A stretch of DNA of 64,000 bases from Acetobacter nitrogenifigens DSM 23921 = NBRC 105050. Its GTDB lineage: Bacteria > Pseudomonadota > Alphaproteobacteria > Acetobacterales > Acetobacteraceae. The notes beneath the pieces were generated by a model. The model saw only the letters and a program-made list of their open reading frames with translations. It was not told where the DNA came from and did no database searches. Below, in pieces: positions 1 to 8,254 of the stretch (its first letter is position 1; each line of letters starts with the position of its first letter). Position numbers and translations under genes: made by a program. The DNA lies in the NCBI RefSeq assembly GCF_000429165.1, contig NZ_AUBI01000004.1, forward strand, positions 1 to 64,000. Reading direction: 5' to 3'.

Positions 1-53
1 TAAGCATGCCGCCAGCGTTCGCTCTGAGCCAGGATCAAACTCTCAGGTTCATC
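1..53 (-). rRNA. rrs: 16S ribosomal RNA, 5' end only (partial)
   Basis: The reverse complement reads through the conserved bacterial 16S start, including AGAGTTTGATCCTGGCTCAG followed by AGCGAACGCTGGCGGCATGC, the alphaproteobacterial version. Only about the first 50 nucleotides lie in the window; the gene continues off the left edge. The mature 5' end is placed near position 53 by analogy and is not exact. Confidence 0.95.
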
Positions 54-302
54 ACGTCAGAGCCAAAGCCCCAACATAACAAACAAAGCCAAGTCCTAGC
101 CAAATTCCTATCATTGACAGGAACATGTACTCATCGAAACATCTGTATAAAACGCGTCTGTCAAAAGATACGCTAAACAAACGTCCAATCAGTCAGACTT
201 AACCTAAAGTCCAACCAACCAACCCCCCAGATCAAAAAGCCCGAAAGCCCCCTAACCCAAGAAGAAACGCCGTCAGCATATCCCTCTCTATTCCATATTC
301 TC

Positions 303-315
303 TTGTCAAAGAGCA
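303..315 (-). promoter_or_regulatory. boxA antitermination element in the rRNA leader
   Basis: On the minus strand this reads TGCTCTTTGACAA, close to the classic rRNA boxA (TGCTCTTTAACA) bound by NusB/NusE. It sits about 80 nt downstream of the rRNA promoter and about 250 nt upstream of 16S, as expected for an antitermination site in an rRNA leader. Confidence 0.75.
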
Positions 316-393
316 GGCCGCCAACCAGCGGGCCGAGAACTTTACCGGCTTCGTCCGAGAAGATCAACCCCTCAGCGCCGCCGGTGAACGGGG

Positions 394-422
394 GTATAAG
401 CCCCCTCACACCACACCGTCAA
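394..422 (-). promoter_or_regulatory. sigma70-type promoter of the rRNA operon
   Basis: The minus strand shows TTGACG (422-417), a 17-nt spacer and TTATAC (399-394), a near-consensus sigma70 promoter. Transcription would begin near 387 and give a leader of about 330 nt containing boxA before 16S. It lies only 35 nt past the stop of the upstream efflux gene, with no terminator visible between them. Confidence 0.75.
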
Positions 423-456
423 CACCAACCCACAAAAAAAACGCAGATTTTTCACC

Positions 457-2019
457 TCAACCCGCAGAACCAGCAGCCGACCGCGATTTCAAGCCAATCG
501 TAGCCACCCCGACAGTCGGGAAAGACGATTCCCACCCGCCGCCGAGCGCGTTGTAGAGACGGACCAAATTCGTAGAGACGGTCGCCGCACTATCAGCCAG
601 ATCCATCTCCGACTGAAGAACGCTGCGCTCAGCATCCAAAACCTGCAGCGAACTGGTCATGCCGTGGCGATACTGTTCGCGCGCCAGATCGTATGCTCGG
701 CGGTTGGTCGCTGTTTCAGCCTGCAGCTGATCGCGCCGCGCCTGCTCGGTCGAATATGCCGTAAGAGCGTCGTCGACGTCTTTCCAGGCGCTGAGGACAG
801 TGCTGCGATAATTGAGCGCCGCCTCTTTCTGCGCGGCTTTCTTCAACGCAAGCTGACCACGCAGGCGACCGCCCTGAAAGATCGGTAACGTGATCGACGG
901 CCCGACATTCCACGCACGCGCGTTCCAGAAACCCAGATCGCGAAACGACAGCGACTGGAAGCCGAACCCAGCGTCGATCGTCACTTTTGGGTAGAAATCC
1001 GCCTCGGCCTCGCCGATCTCGGCCGTCGCGCCATGCAACTGCGCCGCCGCAGCCCGAATATCCGGGCGACGTTCAGCCAGTTCAGACGGAACGCCAACCG
1101 GCACGTGCGCGGGCACAGGCGGAAGCGCCGACGGTCGCGACAGCTCATCATACAGCGCACCAGGAGGCGACCCCATCAGCAGCGAGATCGCATTGATCTG
1201 CTGCGCGATTCGCTGGTCGAACTGCGGAATCTGCGACGACGTCGCCTCAAGCTGCGACTTGGCGGTCTGCTGGTCGAGTTCGCTGACAAGCCCCGCCTTG
1301 AAACGCGCCGAACTCAGATCGAGCAACTTCTGCGCGTCGTCACGATTGGCCTTGAGAATGCGAAGCTGCTCCTGCGCAGCGCGCAGCGCCACGTAATCAC
1401 GAGCAAGATCGCCTTCGCGTGCGATCAACATACTCCGGCGCTGTTCGGCGCTCTCATCGAGATAAGCTTTCGCCGCTTCATACTGCCGGCGAACACGCCC
1501 CCAGAGATCGACCTCCCACGTCGCATCGATACTGTCCCGCCACTGATCGAGCAACGGAATCGTAGCGTAGCCGGCCGATTGATCGATCAACGTGCCATTG
1601 GGGCCGCCGACCGCGCTCTTGCCTACATCAGAGACAATACGCTGGAGCATCTTGGTGCTGTATTGCGCCCTTGAATACGACCCGGTCGCACTCAGACCCG
1701 GGTAACGCTCGGCTCCAGCAATGACGAGTTGCGCTCGGCTTTGCGAAAGCTGCGCCGCAGCGCGCTGCACGTCGAGGTTTTCGCTGGCGAGGCGCCGCTC
1801 CAGAGAAGAAAGTTCAGCGTCGTGGAAAATATCCCACCACGCCACGTCCGGCGCGTCTGGAACGGTCACGCTACCGCCCTTCACGCCGTCCGCGACCTGA
1901 GAAGGCCGCCATTTTGGCGGCGTCCACGTCTGGGGTTTTTGATAATTCGGGCCGACGGCGCATCCGGCAAGCAGGACCGCGAGGCCTGTTACAAGCCGCC
2001 TCGAATTTGCTGCTCTCAC
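457..2019 (-). CDS. RND efflux outer-membrane factor lipoprotein, NodT/OprM family
   Basis: The 520-residue product is an outer-membrane channel lipoprotein of the TolC-like NodT family, which forms the outer part of tripartite drug efflux pumps. A lipobox LLAGC at residues 16-20 follows a short hydrophobic stretch and is followed by VGPNYQKP, typical of the family. Two OEP repeats follow, ending with LYNALGGGWES. I chose the GTG at 2019 because GAGGA lies 7 nt upstream and it puts the lipobox at the usual distance. The longer frame from 2202 would run through the palindromic operator at 2178-2200. No adaptor or pump gene adjoins it, so it is an orphan channel, probably controlled by the divergent TetR regulator. 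Confidence 0.88.
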   Translation of the reverse strand: MRAANSRRLVTGLAVLLAGCAVGPNYQKPQTWTPPKWRPSQVADGVKGGSVTVPDAPDVAWWDIFHDAELSSLERRLASENLDVQRAAAQLSQSRAQLVIAGAERYPGLSATGSYSRAQYSTKMLQRIVSDVGKSAVGGPNGTLIDQSAGYATIPLLDQWRDSIDATWEVDLWGRVRRQYEAAKAYLDESAEQRRSMLIAREGDLARDYVALRAAQEQLRILKANRDDAQKLLDLSSARFKAGLVSELDQQTAKSQLEATSSQIPQFDQRIAQQINAISLLMGSPPGALYDELSRPSALPPVPAHVPVGVPSELAERRPDIRAAAAQLHGATAEIGEAEADFYPKVTIDAGFGFQSLSFRDLGFWNARAWNVGPSITLPIFQGGRLRGQLALKKAAQKEAALNYRSTVLSAWKDVDDALTAYSTEQARRDQLQAETATNRRAYDLAREQYRHGMTSSLQVLDAERSVLQSEMDLADSAATVSTNLVRLYNALGGGWESSFPTVGVATIGLKSRSAAGSAG

Positions 2020-2177
2020 GCTGAATTCCTCACCAACAAGTTTCCGCTGCCATGTAATCTTCGCCGCACGTCGCAGCACTTTCGGACGATGGGGCGATAC
2101 CGGCCGACCACTCGCACTTCGCGCGCGATTACGAACCTCCGAGCTTCCCGCCCCGCCCATATCACACCCGCCTTGAC

Positions 2178-2200
2178 GCTGACCGACCCGTTCGGTCAGC
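2178..2200. promoter_or_regulatory. palindromic operator between efflux channel and TetR gene
   Basis: A perfect inverted repeat, GCTGACCGA and TCGGTCAGC around a 5-nt centre CCCGT, sits in the divergent intergenic region 62 nt before the TetR start and 159 nt before the channel start. The size and place suit a TetR-family operator. Binding is inferred. Confidence 0.6.
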
Positions 2201-2261
2201 ATGCAAACCTATCGGCTTTCCCTCGGGCGTCAATCGTGAGCGCCCCATCGCAGAGGATATT

Positions 2262-2972
2262 ATGGCAGAGACTCACCCCGGAGCGGGCGCGACCCCGCCG
2301 GGTATAGAGACAGATTCTCCGAGCAGCGCGCCAGCCGCGGACGTTTTAACCTGCCCGGCGTGCAGCCCCGAAGAAGGCGGCGCGAAGTATCAGCAAATTC
2401 TCATCGGCGCCGGGGAGATCTTCGCGGAACTCGGCTACGAAGGCGCCAGCATGTCGCACATCGCTCGCCGCGCCGGAGTCTCCAAAGGCACGCTTTATAA
2501 CTACTTCGACAACAAGGCGGCCCTGTTCACCGCCTTCGTAAGGCAAACGTCCCGCAATGGGTTACCAAACGCCTTTCAGTCCATCCGCCAGGATCTGCCT
2601 CTGCGAGGCGTTCTCCTTGGAATCGCCAAAGGCATGATCGGTCTGGTGATCGCGCCGACCACCCTGATGCTTTATCGTATCGTCGTCTCCGAGGCGCCGC
2701 GCTTTCCGCACCTCGCGCAGACATTCTGGGAAAACGGTCCCGCCATCGGCATCCGCACTCTTTCGCGCTGGCTACAGACGCAAGCAGCGAACGGCCATCT
2801 GGACGTCCCCGAACCCGAATTCGCCGCCGAGCAATTCTTCGCTTTGTGCCAGACGCGGATCGCAATGCGGTGCCGTCTGCGAATGACGGTCGATACGTCG
2901 CCAGAGGAAATAGAGCGGATCGCCACACGCTCCGTCGACATGTTCCTCGCCGTCCACGTACCGCACACCTGA
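2262..2972 (+). CDS. TetR/AcrR family transcriptional regulator
   Basis: The 236-residue protein has a TetR-type helix-turn-helix near residues 42-88: the first helix lies around ILIGAGEIFAELGYEG, with SMSHIARRAGVSKGTLYNYF as the DNA-reading part. The C-terminal half is an all-helical ligand and dimer domain of the AefR-like type. An N-terminal tail of about 40 residues, rich in Pro and Ala and containing a CPAC pair, precedes the HTH, which is longer than usual. The start ATG is preceded by GAGGAT. The gene diverges from the efflux lipoprotein with a palindrome between them, so it probably represses that gene and itself. The inducer is unknown. Confidence 0.88.
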   Translation: MAETHPGAGATPPGIETDSPSSAPAADVLTCPACSPEEGGAKYQQILIGAGEIFAELGYEGASMSHIARRAGVSKGTLYNYFDNKAALFTAFVRQTSRNGLPNAFQSIRQDLPLRGVLLGIAKGMIGLVIAPTTLMLYRIVVSEAPRFPHLAQTFWENGPAIGIRTLSRWLQTQAANGHLDVPEPEFAAEQFFALCQTRIAMRCRLRMTVDTSPEEIERIATRSVDMFLAVHVPHT

Positions 2973-3223
2973 TACTCGGGAGTTGGGCGAGCGCGCCATA
3001 TGCGCAGTTCCGCCACTCCACCTGCAAGGCGCACATACCTCGTCCCTGACCCCCGACGAGTTCGAGGAGATCAGCCACGGGAGGAAAGAAGTCTCCAAGA
3101 CGCTCCGAACCGCCTTTCTGCTTCAACGTTGCATGAAACAGGCGTCACGCGAGCGCGGCGCAGTTATTCCGATCCTCGCTCGCACGTCGCCATCCGTCGT
3201 CCTTCCTTATGAAAGACACTCCC

Positions 3224-3601
3224 ATGGCAACAGCAACACGTGACAACCTGCCCGGAAGGGCCAACAACGTCGCAGACTTCCTGACCCGCGCGCACGGCGA
3301 TCACTCAGGTCTGACATCCGCCGTCAGCGAGTATATGGGCAAGGAAGGAGCTGAAGGCATTCCCGTCGTGCGACAACGCGCGAAGGAGGCCGGGTTGGAC
3401 GGCCTGCTCCAGCACTGGCGCGACCGCCCTCTTACAGAAGCGGCCGAAATCGACTTGATAAGAGCCTTGATCCCTGATGAGAAAATCGCCGAATTCTCGA
3501 GGGAAACGGGGCTGTCCCGCGAAGCGACAATACGGGGACTTCTGGCCGTGATTCCGCGCGTGGTCTATCGCAACGCGGAGCGCGAGCGCCGGACAACATA
3601 A
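3224..3601 (+). CDS. YidB-like (DUF937-type) protein
   Basis: The 125-residue soluble protein resembles the YidB family: the stretch GLDGLLQHWRDRPLTEAAEI is followed by IPDEKIAEFSRETGLSREAT and a final helix around LAVIPRVVY, the usual pattern of this small helical fold. Its function is unknown in any organism I can name. I prefer the ATG at 3224, which has a weak GAAAG upstream; an in-frame ATG at 3209 has no purine-rich site and would add five residues. No signal peptide or membrane segment is seen. It stands alone between the TetR gene and a strong hairpin at 3674. Confidence 0.7.
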   Translation: MATATRDNLPGRANNVADFLTRAHGDHSGLTSAVSEYMGKEGAEGIPVVRQRAKEAGLDGLLQHWRDRPLTEAAEIDLIRALIPDEKIAEFSRETGLSREATIRGLLAVIPRVVYRNAERERRTT

Positions 3602-3673
3602 CTGGCGACGGTGACAACCCGAACCGGGATGTCACCTGAACGAAGTCATCGGATTTGACGCTTCCTCAGGAGA

Positions 3674-3702
3674 CTCCCGCCCGGCGATAAGCCGGGCGGG
3701 AG
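3674..3702. terminator. strong hairpin between convergent genes
   Basis: A perfect 12-bp stem, CTCCCGCCCGGC paired with GCCGGGCGGGAG around the loop GATAA, lies between the YidB-like gene and the convergent glucose dehydrogenase gene. No T-run follows on either strand, so it is terminator-like but not a textbook intrinsic terminator. Confidence 0.5.
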
Positions 3703-3709
3703 GACAAGC

Positions 3710-6112
3710 TTACTGGTCCAGCGAATACGCCACGACGTAATCGCCCATCTTCGTGCCGAACGAGCCATGTCCGCCATCGGCCGTCACGACATATTGCTTA
3801 CCCCCGACTTCATACGTCATCGGGTTGGATTGCCCCCCGGCGGGAAGGCGGTCCTGCCAGAGCTGCGCTCCGGTCGTCACGTCATACGCGCGGATATAGT
3901 CGTCAAGCGTCGCAGTCAGGAACGCCACGCCGCCAGCAGTGGTGAGCGGTCCGCCAAGCGTGGGAACGCCAAGCTTGAACGGAAGAGGAACCGGAGAGCT
4001 GTCGCGGATCGTGCCGTTTCGATGCTTCCAGACTACCTTGTTCGTCTTGAGATCGATCCCGGCCATGTAACCCCAGCCCGGCGCCTTGCACGGAATGCCG
4101 AGCGGCGAAAGCAGCGGGTGCAGATCCACGCCATAAGGCACACCGAACTGTGGCTGAACGCCCGTTTCGGTCCCTGCTGGCTGTGCGTGGTCCGGCGTCG
4201 CCGGATTTTTCGGCCCACGCGGGATAAGCGTCGAAACAAAGGGCAGCGCCATCGGGTTCGCGATCGCGACCTGCCTCACAGGATCAACGGCGATGCCGCC
4301 CCACTCAAACATCCCGAGATTGCCAGGGAACACCAGCGTGCCCTGCAACGACGGAGGCGTGAAAGGCCCGTCGTACCGCAGCTTCTTGAAGATGATACGG
4401 CAAGCGAGCTGGTCGAACATCGTCGACCCCCACATGTCCGCGTCCGTCAAATTGCGACGAGGCCGGAAGCTGAGTTCTGAATACGGCTGCGTGGGCGACA
4501 GCCTGTCGCCTGGCGCCACGCCCTGGGGAACTTTCGTCTCCGGCGCAGGCACCACCAGCTGCCCGTTCCGACGGTCGAGCACGAAGATGTTGCCCGTCTT
4601 GGCCGGAGCATAGATAGCCGGGACGACGGTTCCGTCGTCCTTATGGATATCGACGAGAGTCGGCTGCGACGGCACGTCCATGTCCCACAGATCGTGATGC
4701 ACGGTCTGATAGAACCAGGCGAGCTTTCCTGTGTCGGCATTGAGAGCGAGAATCCCGGAGGCATATCGCTCCTGATCCGGTGTGCGATTTCCTCCCCAGA
4801 TATCGGGTGTGGCGACGCCAGTCGGAATGTACACCAGATTCAGCTTCGCATCGTACGCTGACGTAATCCATGAATTTGGCGAATTCGCCACATAGGCGTG
4901 GCCATTCTCCGGCAACTGGTTCGGATCCGGATTGCCCGGATCGAACGCCCAGACCAGATTGCCGGTATAGACGTCGAACCCGCGCGTGACGCCCGAAGGC
5001 TCATGCGTGGAGTAGTTGTCCATCACGGCGCCGGACACGATCACCACCTTATCGGTCACGACCGGCGGCGAGGTTGGCTCGTAGAAGCCCGCCTCCTTCA
5101 TCGGCATGCCGTCCGTCAGATCGATCTCGCCGTCATTGCCGAAACGGTAGCAGCGTTGCCCCGTGTCCGCATCGATAGCGAACAGTCGACCGTCGTTCAC
5201 TGGCAGGAAAATGCGATGCACGCAGTCGTTGGGGACCGCCGCTCCATCGATCGTCTGATCTCCTTCGTGCGTCTCATGGTACGAAACGCCACGGCAGGTC
5301 AGATGCTGAAACGTCGGCTTGGCCTTGATCTGCGGATCGAACTTCCACTTCTGCTTGCCGGTCGCAGCGTCCAGAGCAAAGAGAATCTGGTGCGGGGAGC
5401 AGAGGTAAAGTGTGTCGCGAATCTTGATCGGCGTGACTTCGTCCGTCGTCTCGATCGGATCGTTCGGCCCGCGCGTGTCACCCGTTCGGAACGTCCACGC
5501 GACCTTGAGCTTGCCAACGTTCGCAGGGGTGATCTGAGTAAGCGGCGAGTAACGGTCGCCAAACTGCGTCCGGCCCCAGGCCGGCCAGTCCGCGGCGACA
5601 GCTTCGCCCTGATCGGCAGGGGTAATGCGTGCGGATGCGGACACCTGTGGCAGGGAGCCAGCGATATCCTGCGGGTCCTGCGTCAGCGCGTATCCATAGA
5701 TGACGACGCCCGCGCCAATGCCCGCCGCGAGCGGCAGCTTGGAGAGGTTCATCGCCGGGCCAAGCTTGCCTGTGACCCACGGCAACAACAGCCAGATTCC
5801 AAGCGGCAGAAGGAAATCGCCGCGCGGCGCAAGCTCCCAGAAGTCGAACCCCGCCTCGATCACGCTCCAGACAAGCGTGTAGGCGACGATGGCGGCGTAA
5901 ACCCAAAGGGCCGCCTCATGCCGTCGCCACAGCAATCCGGCAGTGAGAAGGAGCCCGACGCCGGTTATGGCGTAATAAGGGGAACCGCCCAACAGCGCGA
6001 GCCACGCCCCCCCGACCGTCAGACCCAGCCCGGCGACCGCACAAAGCAGCACGCCGACAGTCAGCGGCACATTCGACTTTCCTTGAATGGGTTCCACTCC
6101 CCTTATCTGCAT
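3710..6112 (-). CDS. gcd: membrane-bound PQQ-dependent glucose dehydrogenase
   Basis: This 800-residue protein matches the usual length of membrane quinoprotein glucose dehydrogenase (about 796), which oxidises glucose to gluconolactone in the periplasm and passes electrons to ubiquinone. About five membrane helices fill residues 15-150, followed by the eight-bladed PQQ propeller beginning at DWPAWGRTQFGDRYSPLTQI. Family motifs include HHDLWDMDVPSQPTL and GRLFAIDADTG. The family also includes quinate and related polyol dehydrogenases; length and motifs favour glucose. The start is uncertain: the ATG at 6112 has no clear ribosome site, and GTG codons at residues 6 and 15 are alternatives, the latter preceded by AAGGA. 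It is divergent from cysE and transcribed alone. Confidence 0.92.
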   Translation of the reverse strand: MQIRGVEPIQGKSNVPLTVGVLLCAVAGLGLTVGGAWLALLGGSPYYAITGVGLLLTAGLLWRRHEAALWVYAAIVAYTLVWSVIEAGFDFWELAPRGDFLLPLGIWLLLPWVTGKLGPAMNLSKLPLAAGIGAGVVIYGYALTQDPQDIAGSLPQVSASARITPADQGEAVAADWPAWGRTQFGDRYSPLTQITPANVGKLKVAWTFRTGDTRGPNDPIETTDEVTPIKIRDTLYLCSPHQILFALDAATGKQKWKFDPQIKAKPTFQHLTCRGVSYHETHEGDQTIDGAAVPNDCVHRIFLPVNDGRLFAIDADTGQRCYRFGNDGEIDLTDGMPMKEAGFYEPTSPPVVTDKVVIVSGAVMDNYSTHEPSGVTRGFDVYTGNLVWAFDPGNPDPNQLPENGHAYVANSPNSWITSAYDAKLNLVYIPTGVATPDIWGGNRTPDQERYASGILALNADTGKLAWFYQTVHHDLWDMDVPSQPTLVDIHKDDGTVVPAIYAPAKTGNIFVLDRRNGQLVVPAPETKVPQGVAPGDRLSPTQPYSELSFRPRRNLTDADMWGSTMFDQLACRIIFKKLRYDGPFTPPSLQGTLVFPGNLGMFEWGGIAVDPVRQVAIANPMALPFVSTLIPRGPKNPATPDHAQPAGTETGVQPQFGVPYGVDLHPLLSPLGIPCKAPGWGYMAGIDLKTNKVVWKHRNGTIRDSSPVPLPFKLGVPTLGGPLTTAGGVAFLTATLDDYIRAYDVTTGAQLWQDRLPAGGQSNPMTYEVGGKQYVVTADGGHGSFGTKMGDYVVAYSLDQ

Positions 6113-6339
6113 ATCGAATAGATAATCCGGTTACTTAGGATAAAGCGCGACGAAACGTCGACCCGAAAGCGATGCCCCAGCCCGATTTGTCTCGCCAGAA
6201 CCCGGATTGCTTCGCTCCCGGCGCGTGACAAGAAAGCCGCAACACCGTGTGAACGTGACGAGCCGCCCCTTGTTTCCGCGCCAGATAACTCCAAGTGATG
6301 CGATCAGTTACCGATACGATCAGCCGAGGAGAGCCTCGC

Positions 6340-7227
6340 ATGTCCGCCCGCTCGAACACACTGAACGCCTCTGCGCTGTCACTTGCAGACACCGACGCAG
6401 AAAACGGCGGCGCCCAGTTCAAGGATCTCGACCGTCAGATCGATCTGGCGGCGCTCTGGACGCAGATGCTCAGCGAATCAATGATTTGCGCCGACCCGCT
6501 GGTGAAGGGCCTGCTCTGGACGGGCGTAAAAAGCCACGGCTGCTTCGCCGAAGCCATGGCCGCGCTGATCGGACGCAAGCTCGGGGACCGCGCCGTCGCC
6601 GCTGACTCCCTTACAGAACTTGTGCACGAATGCTACGCCGCGACGCCGGAGACGCTTCGCGCCGCAGCTGCGGACATCCACGCCATTCGCGAGCGTGACC
6701 CAGCCTGCCCCGATTATGTGACGCCCTTCCTGTTCTTCAAAGGGTTCCACGCGGTGCAATCCTATCGCGTCGCGAACTGGCTCTGGCTCGCTGGGCGCAG
6801 ACATCTCTCTCTTCACCTGCAGAGCAGAGCGTCCGAACTGTTCGGAGTCGACATCCATCCGGCGGCCCGCCTCGGCAGGCGCATACTCCTCGATCATGGA
6901 ACAGGCATCGTCATCGGCGAGACGTCGATCGTCGAGGATGACGTCTCCATCCTCCAGAACGTGACCCTTGGCGGCACCGGCAAGCACGCGGGCGACCGCC
7001 ATCCCAAGATCCGCCGCGGCGTTCTGATCGGCGCGGGAGCTAAAATACTAGGAAATATCGAGCTCGGCGAAGGCGCCAAGATCGGCGCGGGGTCTATCGT
7101 TCTGGAAAGCGTGCCGCCCTACACCACCGTCGTCGGAAATCCGGCGCGCAAGGTCGGCACCCGCCATCTTGGCCTGCCCTCGCTGACGATGGACCAGACG
7201 CTGCCTCCGATCGACTACATTATCTGA
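6340..7227 (+). CDS. cysE: serine O-acetyltransferase
   Basis: The enzyme makes O-acetylserine from serine and acetyl-CoA, the carbon acceptor for cysteine synthesis. The 295-residue product has the helical SATase N-domain (about residues 40-150) and a left-handed beta-helix of hexapeptide repeats (about 190-275) with DHGTGIVIGETSIVEDDVS and NVTLGGTGK, where the active-site His and Asp lie. The C-terminal tail ends in DYII; a terminal Ile is typical for docking to cysteine synthase. I chose ATG 6340 because GGAGAG lies just upstream; an in-frame ATG at 6295 has none. The sulfate-reduction genes lie 40 kb away, so the pathway is split. Confidence 0.93.
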   Translation: MSARSNTLNASALSLADTDAENGGAQFKDLDRQIDLAALWTQMLSESMICADPLVKGLLWTGVKSHGCFAEAMAALIGRKLGDRAVAADSLTELVHECYAATPETLRAAAADIHAIRERDPACPDYVTPFLFFKGFHAVQSYRVANWLWLAGRRHLSLHLQSRASELFGVDIHPAARLGRRILLDHGTGIVIGETSIVEDDVSILQNVTLGGTGKHAGDRHPKIRRGVLIGAGAKILGNIELGEGAKIGAGSIVLESVPPYTTVVGNPARKVGTRHLGLPSLTMDQTLPPIDYII

Positions 7228-7245
7228 GGCGCCGCTCTTCCAACC

Positions 7246-8049
7246 TCATGCGACGCAGGCGCTGGGGGGCAACGCCTTCCAGTCGACCGCCTTCAGCCCG
7301 GCGAGGAATATTTCGACGCCTGTCTCGACTCGAAGCTTGACCTCGCTCCACTCGTCAGGGTGGCCGGGCATGCAGAACTGGTGCAGGAGCAGCTCGCCTA
7401 TCGTCACGCCGAACAGAATGCGCCGCGCTCTCGATATATCGCAAACAAGCCCCAGTTCTGCGACGCAGGCGCGCAGCTCATCATCGATTGGGTCGCGTTC
7501 GCCCTCGAATTTCAATTGAGCGATAATATCCTGAATTTCTTCGGATTCCTGGGCATCCGCAATGATTGCGCGAGCAAGGCTCACGCGATCCGGTCGAAGC
7601 AGGTGGCTCGCCAAACAGACGAGCAGCGCGGTCAACCGCTCCTTAGCCGTCCCCGTGTTCGGATCCAGAGGCGCCTGCACGAAGAAAAACCGGGTCGCAA
7701 TAACTTCGTGTATCAGCTCATGCTTCGACGGAAAGACGTGATACAGCGTGCGCTTCGACATGCCGCATGCATTGGCGACCTTGTCCATCGATGCGCCGAC
7801 GTAACCGTGGCCGCGCAAAACAGCACACGCTGCATCGAGAATGCGTTCCCGCCGCTCATCCTCCTGCATCGTCAGGGGACGGCCCGGCGAGCGCGCGCCG
7901 CAGTATGATCCCGCTGGTTCCGCTTCGATGACCCCATGACATTCTTTGTTACGATCGGGATCCGAGGGCGCAGAAAATTCACGCGAGCCATCCGGACGCG
8001 AAGATTTTCGCCGCCCGACGCGCTTTGGATGGAACTCCGCCTGCTTCAC
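7246..8049 (-). CDS. TetR/AcrR family regulator of the adjacent RND efflux operon
   Basis: The HTH lies just after ERRERILDAACAVLRGHGYV and reads MDKVANACGMSKRTLYHVF, a standard TetR DNA-binding unit, followed by a helical C-terminal ligand domain. The start is uncertain. GTG 8049 has GGAG five nt upstream and gives 267 residues with a tail of about 60 residues before the HTH, including the GRP sequence that often precedes it. ATG 7869 gives a compact 207-residue form but has no ribosome site. The gene diverges from the RND operon, with repeats at 8124-8163 between them, so it is probably the local repressor. Confidence 0.83.
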   Translation of the reverse strand: MKQAEFHPKRVGRRKSSRPDGSREFSAPSDPDRNKECHGVIEAEPAGSYCGARSPGRPLTMQEDERRERILDAACAVLRGHGYVGASMDKVANACGMSKRTLYHVFPSKHELIHEVIATRFFFVQAPLDPNTGTAKERLTALLVCLASHLLRPDRVSLARAIIADAQESEEIQDIIAQLKFEGERDPIDDELRACVAELGLVCDISRARRILFGVTIGELLLHQFCMPGHPDEWSEVKLRVETGVEIFLAGLKAVDWKALPPSACVA

Positions 8050-8123
8050 CTCTGCTCCGATTCCTGTTTGTGACTGCAATACCCGCGCGATGTCCGCAGG
8101 GGCCGCTTGACCGGGTTTAGGAT

Positions 8124-8163
8124 ACCATATAGTTTCCAATCGATAAGAAACCAAATAGTTTCA
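8124..8163. promoter_or_regulatory. repeated operator upstream of the RND efflux operon
   Basis: Two near-identical 14-mers, ACCATATAGTTTCC (8124-8137) and ACCAAATAGTTTCA (8150-8163), lie 26 bp apart. The second forms the dyad GAAAC-N6-GTTTC. On the minus strand TTGGTT, a 17-nt gap and TATATG overlap them as a possible promoter for the TetR gene, and CATAAT (8162-8167) is a possible -10 for the efflux operon. Repression by the neighbouring TetR protein is inferred from position. Confidence 0.6.
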
Positions 8164-8254
8164 TAATGTCGAGCGTGGTTCGCTGTCCTCGCGAAATCTT
8201 GCATCCCTGGGCCGCGTCAGAGTCCGCTCGCAGCAAAATAGGTACATCACGTCC

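Noticed and set aside
173-409. A possible 78-residue peptide in the rRNA leader
   Set aside because: It lies inside the transcribed rRNA leader, overlaps boxA and the promoter, and has no ribosome site or family likeness.
4898-6121. A 407-residue plus-strand frame opposite glucose dehydrogenase
   Set aside because: Arg-rich, no domain, and fully antisense to a well-supported gene.
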